A stretch of 64,000 bases of DNA, from the NCBI GenBank assembly GCA_003993805.1, contig RSEF01000020.1, positions 12,457,655 through 12,521,654 of the forward strand, read 5' to 3'. The DNA is from Himantopus leucocephalus (taxonomy: Eukaryota; Chordata; Aves; Charadriiformes; Recurvirostridae). Positions 35,119-47,800 of this stretch are shown here, in pieces. The notes beneath the pieces are model-generated. The model worked only from the letters and a program-made list of their open reading frames with translations, was not told where the DNA came from and made no database searches. The stretch's first letter is position 1, and each line of letters starts with the position of its first letter. The translations under genes and the position numbers were made by a program.

Positions 35119-38100
35119 GTGAGTGTCTTAAAGAAAGAAAAAGGGTTGAACTCACAAATTATTCGAGATCCCAAGGGAAACAGATTACACTAGGCAATAA
35201 AAAGATGCGTTGACACAAACTTAGATAGTGTCAAAGGAAGCAGGGCTTATAAAACAACGTAAAGATAGCTGTGACAGTCCCTCCAGTGCCGCAATGGAAG
35301 ACGTGAGACAGACGAGAGGGGGCCGCTGATAGCTCTGAAAGTCTTTGGACAGGCCCAAGAGGTTCCATCATCATGGCCTTCTCAGATGCAAGAAATCTGG
35401 GAAAAGAAACTTCAAAGCAAGATTCAAACCACCCACGCAAAACACTTCTCCTTTTTTTAAAAAAAGTCATGATTATTGTAAAAGTAATTTAATGCTATCA
35501 TTTTTGTGAATTTTGCCTGAATGCACAGTATTTAATATCTGCATTGTTACAAGCGGGTGCAACTGCTACTCATGGGGCACGTTACCATGAAGTTAATTAC
35601 TTTTCCTGCCTGTAACTATTATTAGTGTTAAGGCAGCCCATGGATCTAGACGCAAAGTAAGATCATGTAGAGTGGATAATTTCCAGTGGGATAGGGTCAG
35701 TGACATGAACACGTAGAGGAAAAGAGGATTTCAGCTCAGCCCTGAAAATCTCGGCTTCAAGGCAGGATCACACTTGGTACTTGCTACTCCTAGTTGGCAC
35801 TGAACAACAGCTTTACTCGCACACTGAAAAAAAGGAATGGTCCAGGCCTCCTCACTATATCACATTTATGGGTGCTATGCAATATTGCATGCAATTAACA
35901 AAAATACACTTTTAATACAAGTAACAGTTACGGGCCAGTTTCTGTTCTCCATCACTGGAGGCGGCCATGGTGGACTAAGTTGTCCCCAGAGACACAGACC
36001 CAGCACAGCTGTTCTCAACTCCTGTCTCATTTCTGTGAAGGAAGAGAAGTTGCCAAATTAGGGAGCTCCATATCTCTGGTCCTTGTGTGCTTTCAGTTGA
36101 ACCATAAAGAGACACTACCAAAAAAAATTGATCTGGCATAAGAAATTGTTCCTTCAATACTGAGGGAACACTACTCTATTGAGATGTTGTTTTGGATATA
36201 AGATATGAATGAGCGTTCCTAGTAGGTGAGTCACAAATTCCTACATGTCTCCTCTACTCCAATCCCAATTTATCCAAGAAATGGTCTTGTCTTTTCATAC
36301 CATCACTTTCTGTTACATGAAACCAAGCCAATTTCATCTGCTGCTATGTGTCTGAACAGAATTGGGCATGTGAAATATATTGTCACCTCGGCATTCCAGA
36401 TGTACCAGCACAAGCTGAAATATAAATCAGAAAGGGCTTCTTCCTATGGGGAGTCTTGATTTCAGATTTATTACACCTCTTCTTAGAGTTTGGAAGGTCA
36501 GCACATTACGCCAATTGATTTCAGGGAGAGCAGAAACAGGCCCTAGTTATTCAGAAAGTAGTTTTTCCTGTAAGGTGAAAAGGAGAGTCTTCTACAGGAG
36601 GCAAATGTAATAAAAATTAATTAGTACAACTAAATAAAAAATACAGGTATGAAGAAGTCTGATACTGCTGAATCCTTTAACACCAGTCAAATGTAGAATT
36701 AATCAACTGCATATTCTCATACCTGGGCACCCGGTAGCCCAGGTTCTAGAAGTGAAGGATTGAGAGATAAATTAAAGTCTGCTGAAATTTTAAAAAAAGA
36801 AAAACCTCATCTTATATTTTGGCTATGGATCAGGCAAAGAAAAACTCTTGTTGAGCTGAAGAACTGACGTAGGTCCTGCAGGAGTTAGGTCAATCTCCTG
36901 TAATTAAAGAAACGGAGCCAATAAACATCTTACATTAGAAAGAGCATTATATAAATGAAGACTACCTTAGCAGGCCACCAAGTTGGATTTTTTGCACGAT
37001 TGCCTAGCAAACAGAAGTATAAATTCACCGTTCACTTTTAAAATTTCAACCTCCTTTTATTTTAGATGATTCATGCCAAGAAAAGGCCAGCCTCGGAAAC
37101 TCTTTGGAGTAGAGATCTGTAGGTTGCTCAGCCAGACGTTTTTCACTAAAGACGAGAAAACTGATCTTGCTGGCCTGTAGGTAGAACTGACGGTAATCTC
37201 CAAACTAGCTGTTGCTTTGAATTCTCTGCAGAGATTTCAGATGTCTTTGTTAAACCATTTCTTCTCTTTCCAGAGTGCATCTCAGAGAGCTGTAGAGTCT
37301 GGTTTTCTCATCTGTTTTATGCTTGTTTTACAGTGGCAGAATTCTGTTTAGATTATTTGTTTCTAAGTAAACCAGGTTAATACTAAACACTCTCTATTCT
37401 AGTGCACAGCAGCAACATTTTATACTCAATCAGTCCAAATCTCATGAAGGTGCCTCTTTCATTAGAAGGTAGAAGAGGGAAGAAAAGTATTGTAGAAGTC
37501 TTGGTTAGGACTCTAAAGCTAATATAAAGCAAACAAACAAAAAACCTCTTACACAATTTCTTTGTATGATAATTGGCAGTTTTAAATTCTTAAAATATAG
37601 ATAATGAGTAGAAACACTGCAGTCGTGTTCTTAACCATAACAGTAGTATGGATGTTGGATGCCAGACGTTCTGTGGGCATATTGTAGATTTTAATAACAC
37701 TCTTAGTTTCTTATGTTCTTTAGGAATTAGCCATTTTTTGTAAGCCTGGAACTGTTTAGCACAGAATTGGCTATAGTAATCTTACTCACATTGAGTGACG
37801 TCTTTGAAAGTAATTGTTTCCCAATAATCTCTGCTAGGTCACTGCAAACTGTTAGATGGCACCCTAAAGAAATATTTTCTGGCAATGAAGTTTCCATCTT
37901 TCATCTACACATGCATGACAGCAATAACAGTCAAAACATGAAGGATTTTACTTTAAGCAATATCCTTGATTTTCCATGATTTCACAGCTTGTCTAAAATA
38001 TGTGCTGTAAAAATTGGTTTGGGAAGAGATAGGGTCTAGGATAAGAAATACCAAAAATAATAACAACACAACAGTTATCTTTGAGGAAGATTAAAGAAAT

Positions 38101-41100
38101 AAACAACAGTTGAGCTCATGAGAGCCAAAATCTCTGCATATTATGCATTTTGACATACGAAATGCCATTAGAAGTCAGAATAAGATTATACCCTCTTAGT
38201 AATTAGCAAGGAGATAGAAGGTTCAAAGGAGAACTCTGGAAACATTGGGAAGGTCTGATGTCCAGTAACAGAACAAAGGACACTATCGCATTATTGCCAG
38301 TGCGAACCAAAGACAGCATGAAAAGAGAGGGTCTTATGTTTAAGCGCTTAGATGGCTGTCTCGGTCTCCTCCATACTCTCCGTAAAACCGTGCACTAGTT
38401 ACTCTTTGCAGCCTGGCAAGTGAGCCCGGTCTGTCCAAATTCCAGGCTCCGCAGGGGCGTGAGGGACTCCTTTGCTTTAGGTGTCTGCCTGAGCCATAAC
38501 ATACTCTCATAAGGATCCTGACTGAGTCTTCTAATGTGATACTTCAAATAATACTCACAGGATACTGCAAATAATTTTTAGCTTCATTTTTGTTATTAAA
38601 TGAGCACTGGAGCACTAGAAGGTTTTTTTTTTTTTTCAAAAGCAATGAAAACCCCAAATTAGTTCCTTTAAAGTGCTCGGCGGTTTCACTCAGATACTTG
38701 AAAAATTTGAAGCCTTTTTGCATCCACAACCAATAATCAGCACAAAATGAAGGACCTATACTATGTCCTGGTTTAGCCTTTTTGTTTCTGAAATTAATGC
38801 ATGTAAATAGAACATAGAGTGGTCTGTTCATGTAAGAACATAGGGGGAGAATAACACGGTAGAAGAGAAAATGTTTAGGTTTGATACCTCTGGACTTGCA
38901 GCAAGTTGTAGCTGTATGGTTTTCACAGAGGCATTTAGAAATACAGTGTGTGCGGAAGGTGCCAGTGTGTGAGACTGCTCTATTTTGAGAGTATACATGA
39001 ACAAAAATAAACACCTCAAACAAAGGCTCACTAAGTTAGGGACAAAGGGAGGATCTACAAGAAGACACATGCTGAGGGCAGTTAATGCTAATGTGAGTGC
39101 TCTTATCTCTTCACAGTAATATACAAAACAGTGTAAAAAAATTTCAGCAGGTTCAGTTTTGGATCTAAGATACTAGGGTCAAGTAAAATCCCAAATGCAT
39201 TTGGGCATTTTCTAGTATCATGTAGGAAAACTGACCCAAATTATAATAGCATCTCCTGCTCTGCTCACTGACACGGGTACAGCTGATGTCTGAGCCACCC
39301 CTAACAGAAGTAGTGTGGAAACAGTACAAGACTACAGGTAAAATCAGGGAACAGAGATTATTATTGCTTCTGCTCTAAACTGATTGAAATAAAGAAGGAA
39401 TGTTTGGTTGTTTTTTTTTCTTAAATCGGAGACTATAGAAGTACTAAGACACAGTTCAATCAGAGCGACACTGACTATATTTCAAACATAGTTGTATAGT
39501 AAGTTCACAAGTGATAACAACTCCTAAAATCCATTCTGAGCCTGCTTCTTGCAAAGCTGCAGCCCACCTCCTTTGCCTCCTTGCGCTCTGTCTAGATTCC
39601 TATATTAGCAACATCACACATTTCCTTCACACAGCTAAACAAACTCAGCAGGAAGTCAAGAGCAAAGGGATTGTAGGATCACACCCTAAACCCCCAGCAT
39701 GGAGCTAGAGCATCTGCATTTTGGAGAGAAATTAGTGTTCTAAACTGGCTTGGAATAAATTAACCAGACCGGGGTCACCTTAGCTGAAGTGAACACTGAA
39801 ATGTGAAATCTTCTTTAAAAAACGCCGGACAGAGAGTGAGCAGCGAAGGGTAAAGTAGTATATTTTGTAGTGCCTCATGAGAAAAATATATCTAATCTGG
39901 GTATGAGTTCAGCCATGGTGAATAATTTAATCATACTTGTAAACGACGTTGTAATAAAAGGTCACCAGACCTGTCAGACCCTCAACTGCTTAGGTAAAAT
40001 TAGATCTGCTTTACTGATGTTAAAAAAATTAACATGCAGAGAGAGTTAGTCCTCAGTTCCCATTAAAACCAAAACAACAAAAATAATACATTTTGGAAGG
40101 AAGGACTTGGACCACCCTGCCAGGATTAGGGATAAAAATTATAGATCCTGAATTGGCAGCATACAAGGGACTAGATTTCAGCCGAGCCCTTTTGTACTGC
40201 TACAGCAATACAAAGCAACTTTACAATCACCTTAGAGGGATTTTTGCAGATTGTGCTGGCCATTGCCACCACGGTTCATATAAGCCGTGTCAAGGGTAGG
40301 GATGAAGTGAGGTACCACTCAACACCGTAAGCTCCAGCAAGAAAACTTCTCCTGGGACTATTACACATATGGTCTGAAGTAGCCTTAAATGATTCTTTTA
40401 CCTGCACGAAGTACGTATTTGGCCCCTCAGCAGCCCAGAATGATCCTGTGGTACAGAAAACAAGGTCGATATTAGTGCACACCTACCAATCTTCTACCCT
40501 TCTACTACACTTCAAGCTGTGTTTGAGTTGGATGCTACTGCAGCTGAACAGGCCTTTGGCTTGTCTTGCCCTTCATGTTCAGTGACAAAGGGAAAGCAGA
40601 TCCGTGAGATCTTGGTGTCTATCAGGGAGCAGAGGTTGCCCAGGGAAGGACAGTGCATGCACCAGAAGTGGAAGTTTTGCTTATTCACACTTGATGTAGA
40701 TGTTTTCAAATAACGGTGCATCCCCAAAAGTTTATTTAGCAGAGATAATTCTTAATAAAATCTTTGTCACCACTCGCAGCTTGTTGGTTAACCATGTGAT
40801 AAATTGGACAACCCAATGATAAATGAACACATCAATTTATCGAGCACCTTTGATCACGTCATCTGTACTCTGACTGGGAATCCATCATCATAAGGCTCAC
40901 ACTCACAGTCCAAAATTCTTAGCAGCCAAACTGCAACAAAGAAAACAAGTTGGTCTGTGAGTAGCAGAATTGCCTTTGCCTGGCACCTGGGGATTTACCC
41001 TACAGACCCCTACAATTTGCCAGTGCAGTCATCCCAGTTCTTCCTGTTAGATTTTGTAGAATCAGCCACCACATGCCTCAGCACCTCTAGTTCTACATCA

Positions 41101-42995
41101 TGTTCTCTGGTCCCCCAACCAGTGTTATCCCTGGGTTTAGCCTGAAACCCCTCGGTAATGGCTGGGCAGGGGGCATCATATGGACTGTGGGTGAGCCCAA
41201 GGTACACACAAGTTCTTGCTATATTAAAACTACTGTAAGTTTTATACCCGTTAAAGAGGGATAATGCAAGATTCAGTAGAAACCAACACCTGTGCATGGC
41301 CGTGGGTGGGCCTGAGCAGGAGGATTTGAACAGCTTCACATTCTTCAGTGTAAATTAGTTCTTTTATTTATTCATGTTCATCAGGTCTTTTTATGTAACT
41401 TGTAGAGTTAGAAACACTAACAAAGTTGCTAGGCTTTACAGGAAAGATTACAATTATCATTAATCACTTCTTTACAAAGTGCTTAATTACAATTAACCTC
41501 TAAACTGCATTTCAAATATTTCTGTAATACATATAATGCCTGGTGTTTGAGATGCCGGGATAATGGAATGGCTGAAACACATTTGTATCGATCTGCATCA
41601 CTGCTGTCACTTTTGAGTAAAAGGGTCATGATAAACCCTTGCTGTCTGCGCGCACACACAGAGGAACACGTCAGTAATAGTTAGTTATCACCATGAAGCT
41701 GCCTAATCAAGCCTAGCTGTTTTACCTGAATACACAGAATTTAATATGTGAGCTACAAAATTTACCGATACCAAAGCAATGGAGCGATGTCCTCTTTCCT
41801 GCTAGTCTACTCCCTCAAAAACTCTTCCTTAACTTCACTGAATGCAAAACAGAGATGGAGATGTGTATCCTTTCCCTTTCAGCTCCTTGAATTATTGGCA
41901 AGAAAGGTCCACGCGCAGGTGTATTTGGATTCCTCATCTGAAATAATCCTCAGAATTTTAGCACCCCCCCGAATTACAGTCTGCATGTAATTTGACGTGT
42001 TGATCTATCATAATTAGCTGAGCTGTCTGCTGTTGAACAGAAATTCTCAGGAAAACACCAAAATTACTGAGTGATTAAAAGTATATAGATATACACGTAT
42101 CTGTAAATGCATATATATTTCATTTCAGATAGTGATCATAACATCCACAAAATAGGTAATTTTTATTTGTTTTCTGTATTTTTTAAAAAACACACCATGT
42201 GAATCTGTAAAGATTCAGGTTTTCCGTCTTCCATATTTGTCTGACCTTCCCTTTCAGTTTCAGCTACAAGACAACAGAAGCAAAACATAAGTGGGATGAA
42301 AAAGGGAAAGAGCTGTCCTCTAGCCCCTCAAAACCCTCTGAATAAATTCAAAAGGAAAGGCCGAAAGAAAATGTGGAGAAAAAAATGAATTAAGGAATCT
42401 GTAGCATCTTTAAAACACATGATGTGAAAATGATTTTAGAAATACTTTAAATTTTCTATCAAAATGTTTTTCCATTTTTTAATCGACTCTTAAAAGTTAC
42501 TTCTCTCTCCACTATTTGCTTTCTGTGCACTGACTCACTGGAAAAGCTATAAAAATGTTGCAAAGGTATCAGTGAATGCAGAAAAGCGCCTATGAGTTTG
42601 AGGAGAGAAATGCATTGTAGAAGGTGGAGAAGCTTAAAGATTGGTCAGGCTACTCTATAGAGGTGACTTCGTCTTTTTTTACAAAGTAACCAATTATTTC
42701 TGTTTTTTCCTTTTTAAATTTTTGAAAGCCTTTATGGATAGAAGATCTCCTCAAACATATGTCACATAAGAGTTAATAAAAAAAAAAAAATAAAGATCAC
42801 AGAATTCATTGAAAGCTTAAAAGTACAGTGAAGTGAAAGAGATCACCAGGGAAGTGGTCAAAATTCCCCAGATTTTGATTCCAAATTTCCAATTTCAAAA
42901 GTCCCACGACCAGGACTGTGAAGATTTCATTTTCCTCTGAAGAGATCCCTTTGCATGTAGTGCTACACAGACAATGAAATACGTAACTTCTGAAA
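35119..42995. other. Non-coding DNA, no gene seen
   Basis: Long featureless AT-rich stretch with several A/T homopolymers (for example T runs at 38622-38636 and A14 at 42777-42790). The 159-codon minus-strand frame at 38544-39023 has no motif. About 35460-35660 and 41390-41660 look like possible conserved non-coding DNA from their ATTA/TAAT cores (for example ATCATTAATCAC and GCTTAATTACAATTAACC at 41456-41500). Confidence 0.55.
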
Positions 42996-43215
42996 TAGGA
43001 TGAGGGGTGATGACTTCAAACTGGAAGAGGGGAGATTTAGATTAGATATCAGGAAGAAATTTTTCACTCTCAGGGTGGTGAGCCCCTGGCGCAGGTTGCC
43101 CAGAGAAGCTGTGGCTGCCCCATCCCTGGGGGTGTTCAAGGCCAGGTTGGATGGGGCTTGGAGCACCCTGGGCTGGTGGGAGGTGTCCCTGCCCAGGGCA
43201 GGGGGGGTGGAACTG
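42996..43215 (+). mobile_element. CR1: CR1 LINE fragment lacking its 3' terminus
   Basis: About 220 bp parallel to the CR1 at 23590-23800: GATGAGGGGTGATGACTTC, GATTTAGATTAGATATCAGG, CTCAGGGTGGTGAGCCCCTGG, GAAGCTGTGGCTGCCCC, AAGGCCAGGTTGGATGGGG, GTGTCCCTGCCCAGGGCAGG, GGTGGAACTGCATG. The match stops before the expected AGATGATCTTTAAGG and the terminal ATTCTATG repeat. Because CR1 copies start reverse transcription at the 3' end, loss of that end implies a later deletion or rearrangement here. Confidence 0.93.
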
Positions 43216-44887
43216 CATGCCTAAAAAAGACTGAACGTGATTAACCAGCTGAAAGTCTTTACAAAATCAGATGATAAAATGAAATTAGTAGATGGAAAAT
43301 TCTTACATGTGTAATAAATTACATTAAACTATATTGCCACCAAGCAAAACTTTTTTTCTACAAATTCAAGGGTAGTCCAAGATTCCTATAACAGACAACA
43401 GAAATACGCATTAAAAAAAGACTGCTCTCTGCCATAACTGTGATTATCTGTCTGACAAAAAGTGTGATCTAAAAGCTCTTACCTCGACAATGGATTTCTC
43501 TCCTATGTATAATGCTGCTCTCTGTAAAGAGGTGGTGTTCCAGGAGAAACAGGGTGTGGAAAACAAAAAGAAGGATGATTTCAATAAGGAAAATAAAGTC
43601 ATGCTGAGGATCCAGTGCTCCCAATCAGAGGTCCACAGTGGACAGTACAAATAAATAAGGGCACAGTACGTACTGCAGGGGCCTTGTGACTGACACAAGT
43701 GCTGAACTGTAGAAGGGTGCAACACTGGTGCACAATTAAGAAAACATTACACAGCCATGAAAATCCCAGCTAAAAATTAGGTAGCATTTAAGTTAGACCA
43801 TCGTCTTGTTCTGTGGCCTGAGGTGGAAATAAAGTGCTGCCTGTAGGTCAGTTTTGCATTATTCATTTATTTGTGTGTATTTATTTCATAACAAGGAAGG
43901 GCATTTACCCAAAGGTCCAGATATGCCTGATAGGAGTTTCAGGAATGAAAATAAAATTAAATTCAGTTACCTCTGTGGCAGTTAGCCAATAAACTTTACT
44001 CCCTCAATATGGATAGGTACTTAAACATTTTGCACCCTCAAAGCTTTCAATATTAAGTTGATAAAGACAGAATGTGACACAACCGTTCCTTTTATTTGTT
44101 AGTGGGTTTGCAATTATTCCTGGGTCTCCAAGGACACAGCCTGATAGATGATGTTTCAGGCAAACAAAATACAAGTTTTGTTATTCTCAGCACCTTTTTG
44201 CATAATAATGAGACTGGGCAGAGGGAAGGTTATGCTCAAATATAAGTGCACAAGGTTTGCCTCTAGGCTGCTCTGCAGGAAACCTAAGCCCATAACAATT
44301 ACAGTGTTTGTTACTGGAAAAATGAGAGAGAGTAATTAGAATGATGCTCTTAAAATCACCAGCTCTTTGTAATATATACTTTCTAATTTAGTTTGGTAAA
44401 AGTGCCTTGTAACAGTGTGACTACATATTAAAGAAGCAGCAATTAGGCAACTAAACAACCATGATGACAGCTTTTTAGTAAATGGCTTAGCTTTTAATTT
44501 TGAAATGGCAGGTCCCACTGAGAACAATATTCTAGAACTGTAATTTTGTAGAATGTGACGATATGTTGTTGGCAATTAATTAAAAATTTCTCTCCTTTTT
44601 TTTCCTGAGGAGACAGAGGGTAGTGGTCTCCTGTTCGCAGAGTTTGCTATGTGATTAACACCACTGTCCCCAACACAGTTTGCAACATATCAAGTACAAA
44701 TTGAAAGTTCTGTTTGGCTTTTGTTTGCAGTCACTTTGCGAAGTGGGAACTTGAAGTATCCCCCAGCTGCCGCGGGAAGAGCCTCTGAGCTGGGCTTAAC
44801 TGCACTGCACTACTGAAGTCCCTGGCAAGCTCCCTCTGACGATGGCAGCTTGTGCTCTTCGAAGCTATGACACTTCTTTCTTATTTT
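43216..44887. other. Non-coding DNA apart from one microexon candidate
   Basis: AT-rich unique sequence. The only item of interest is the 39-nt splice-bounded segment at 43483-43521 on the minus strand, listed separately. Confidence 0.5.
43483..43521 (-). other. 39-nt microexon candidate
   Basis: On the minus strand a long pyrimidine-rich tract ends in CACCACCTCTTTACAG (AG at 43522-43523). It is followed by 39 nt and then GTCGAG|GTAAGAG, a near-perfect donor (GT at 43481-43482). The 39 nt are 13 whole codons with no stop (RAALYIGEKSIVE), so inclusion would be frame-neutral, a feature of neuronal microexons. The surrounding 93-codon open frame has no recognised family. Chance pairs of good sites this close do occur in a window of this size, and no flanking exons are visible. 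Confidence 0.18.
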
Positions 44888-44898
44888 NCCCCCCCCCC
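44888..44898. repeat. Undetermined base (N) next to a poly-C tract
   Basis: A second single N is followed by ten C bases, the same arrangement as at 9141, with an A-rich stretch and a T17 run just downstream (about 44919-44936). Probably a homopolymer base-calling problem. The local length is uncertain. Confidence 0.9.
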
Positions 44899-47800
44899 AC
44901 GAAACAAAAACCCACCACTTTTTTTTTTTTTTTTTCCAAGATGCTAACCAAAGGTGGGTCTGATGAGCCTGGCAGGGCACCAGAAGGAAGGAACGGTGTA
45001 ATCTACTCTTGGCTCCAACCTTCTCCTGGTTTGTGTCCTTGGGCACATCCCTTAATATCGCCCCCCTTTCAGTTTGTGCTGCTACTTACTTTCTCCACAC
45101 AATGTGCAAAATGCGTTATTACAGTAGGTGGATGTGCAAATGTATTACAGAATCATCGGTAATCAGAGGATTTTAAACTCACTTTGGGTTTCTATGGATG
45201 GTCTATAGGGAAAATGTGAATTTCAGTTTCACCTCCAGGGACTTGACTGACTTCTAACTTCGAATATCAACGTGCAGTTGCATTAAAAGGTTTCAACTCT
45301 TTAACTCTTTTTCCCTGCTTTCCCAACTATCAGTAAGGATTTTAACCATCTGTTTAACAGAAATCCATTAACACAATTTCATTACATCAAAACAGAAATG
45401 CCCGAGGCACGGATACGCACTGGGTCATGGTGAATAAACATTCCTGTCCTTGTACCACAGTTCTTGCAGCACTGAAGAGGCCCATTCAGTGGTACTGCTT
45501 TGTCATCGGGGAGATCCAAATGCAACTTACTGACCTAGAGAAACAGTATGAAACATAAGGTGACCCTCCTTAAACTAGAAGGCCTCCACTTGACAAAACA
45601 ACAGGATTTCCAGAAAACAGCAACAACGTTTTTTTCCTCGGTTTGCCAGTACATCGGTAGCTTTTCCTGGCGCGGAGCCAGCACAGCACTTATGTAGATA
45701 AATTCAAGCATTTGAGTGGTTCCATTAAACTCGATGGGGACACTCACATCTCAAGCTACGCGAGTGAGGTAGGGTCCGTACTGGATCAGGCCCACAGAAA
45801 GGAGGAGCGGGCCACCGTGACATTTTATTAGACATATTTAATAAGTACCTGGAGGGTGGGAAGAAACACCTTAACATTTAGAAACCCCTCCAAAAGAGAG
45901 ACAGAGACCATTAACTTAAAGAAGAGATGTGAGGGGGAAACTCAGCTGGATGCAGGGATAAATCCCAGCCTTTTCAGCCTTGCTGTTCTGAAACATGGAC
46001 CAGGATGAAGCAAACTACAAAGCAGAGAAATCCATCTCAGGAACTGCTAGGAAACTTATTTGCTAAACATACATATCAGTCAAACATGGCTTTTATCACT
46101 CAGCTCTGTCATCATATGCAGCTGATGGTATATATATTTACCTCTAATGTTTTTTAGCACCTAACTGAGCTAAAGTGCTACTGCTGCTCTCACTTGGCTT
46201 CCTCAATAAGTGTAATGGAGCAAATCTCGTAGTTGCTTTCTGGTCTAACCCACTTAGAGATCGTTTCCCATTCTGCTTTTAAAATTCAGATGTTCAGATG
46301 ATCTGAATTGCTGCAAATTATCAAAAATGTCATTTCTCTACCAATGTTTTCAACAATTGCCTATGACCCCAATAAACTGCGTAGTGTCGGAAAAATGAGA
46401 TTAAGACCTAGAAGACAAGCTAATCTAATTTGACTACTTCCTACACATACCGTGATGCTTGGAAATAATTTATTGCAACGTTAGAAAGTTCAGCTTTTAA
46501 TATAAAAACAAACCAGTGCTGGAGTTTCCAGCAACAACACAGTAAATTTCATGTGTGCAGAATGCCAGTTCATGCTGTAGCATTTCTCCTTTTCTTTCCC
46601 GTCTTACTGCATTGGGCTGATAGGAATTCACATAGCAAACTACCTAGACATGAGCTGTTTCACCACCGGTGCAAATCATCCAAACCAATGATTAAACAGT
46701 ATGTTGGAATATATATTACACACATTGTAACAGAAGGAGAAGTAAAACCTTTAAAACACAATAAAATGAAACCTGGTAAAATGAATAATAATAATAATAA
46801 TATAAATGGAATATTAAATGAGTAACAGTAAAAGAACCCCAGTCTTGTGCAAACCTAGTTATAATTATCATGCTTCTGTTGATTCTCCTGTTAAAGATTT
46901 AAGTGTTAACTTGGGAGAAATGATCTCTATGTGGATGTAAGATTAAGAATATTTTTCCCTATATATGGAAAAAAAGTAAGCTATACAAACAACAAAATAC
47001 AACTGATTGCTAGAAAACTCCCCGCTGTATTACAACTACAGACCAATAAAACTCACACATGCGAAAACTTCATCTACTTTAGAAGTAAACTGGAATTGAG
47101 TTTGACTTTTTGTTTTTAATATCTCCTCTAGGCAATGCTGCAGAAGTGTTCCGATAACGTACTGCAAAACTTGTTTAAATTTTCCCAACTTGATAAACAC
47201 TTAAACACACAACTCAGAAGTAACACTTAAATATGGAAAAGGTAGCTGGCACTGCTTGCAGCCAAGAAAAGAGAAGAAAAAGAAAGAAGGAGATACGGTA
47301 TTATAGAAACTTTCTTTCCTGTGCCTCAATCTGTGAGCTGCATCATGTAAAAATAAATCCATTCCACTATGCAATTTCCAGAGTGAGAACTACCTCGCAG
47401 CTGCTGTATTCATTTTTCTTGAAATAACTGAGAAGCAGTCTAGTCCCATTAACTAAAATCCAATACCTGATTTACTCTTTATTTAAATAGCAGATACTCA
47501 TCAGATGTCATGTAATGATCAGCATGTGCATGGATATCTGCACTTATTTAAATGTTTTCCTTTTTTTTGTTCTGTCTCTGAGTGTCTCACACCACATAAG
47601 TAGTGAGGAATGCATGACTGAAGGACTGTAATTAGATCAGTTCGTGAAGGTTGTCAGCTGTGTTATGTGGCTTTTATTGCTAACAGGAAAGGAACTAGAA
47701 ACCCACTGAATCCTTAGGCATGATCTCTTTAGAATAAATTGTTCTTGCAGTCTTTGTTCTCCATTTCTGCTGAATAGGTTTATGATCAGAATTTTCTCTC

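Noticed and set aside
38544..39023. 159-codon open frame, minus strand
   Set aside because: Contains a lysine run from a homopolymer (KKKK), no family motif and no exon boundaries.
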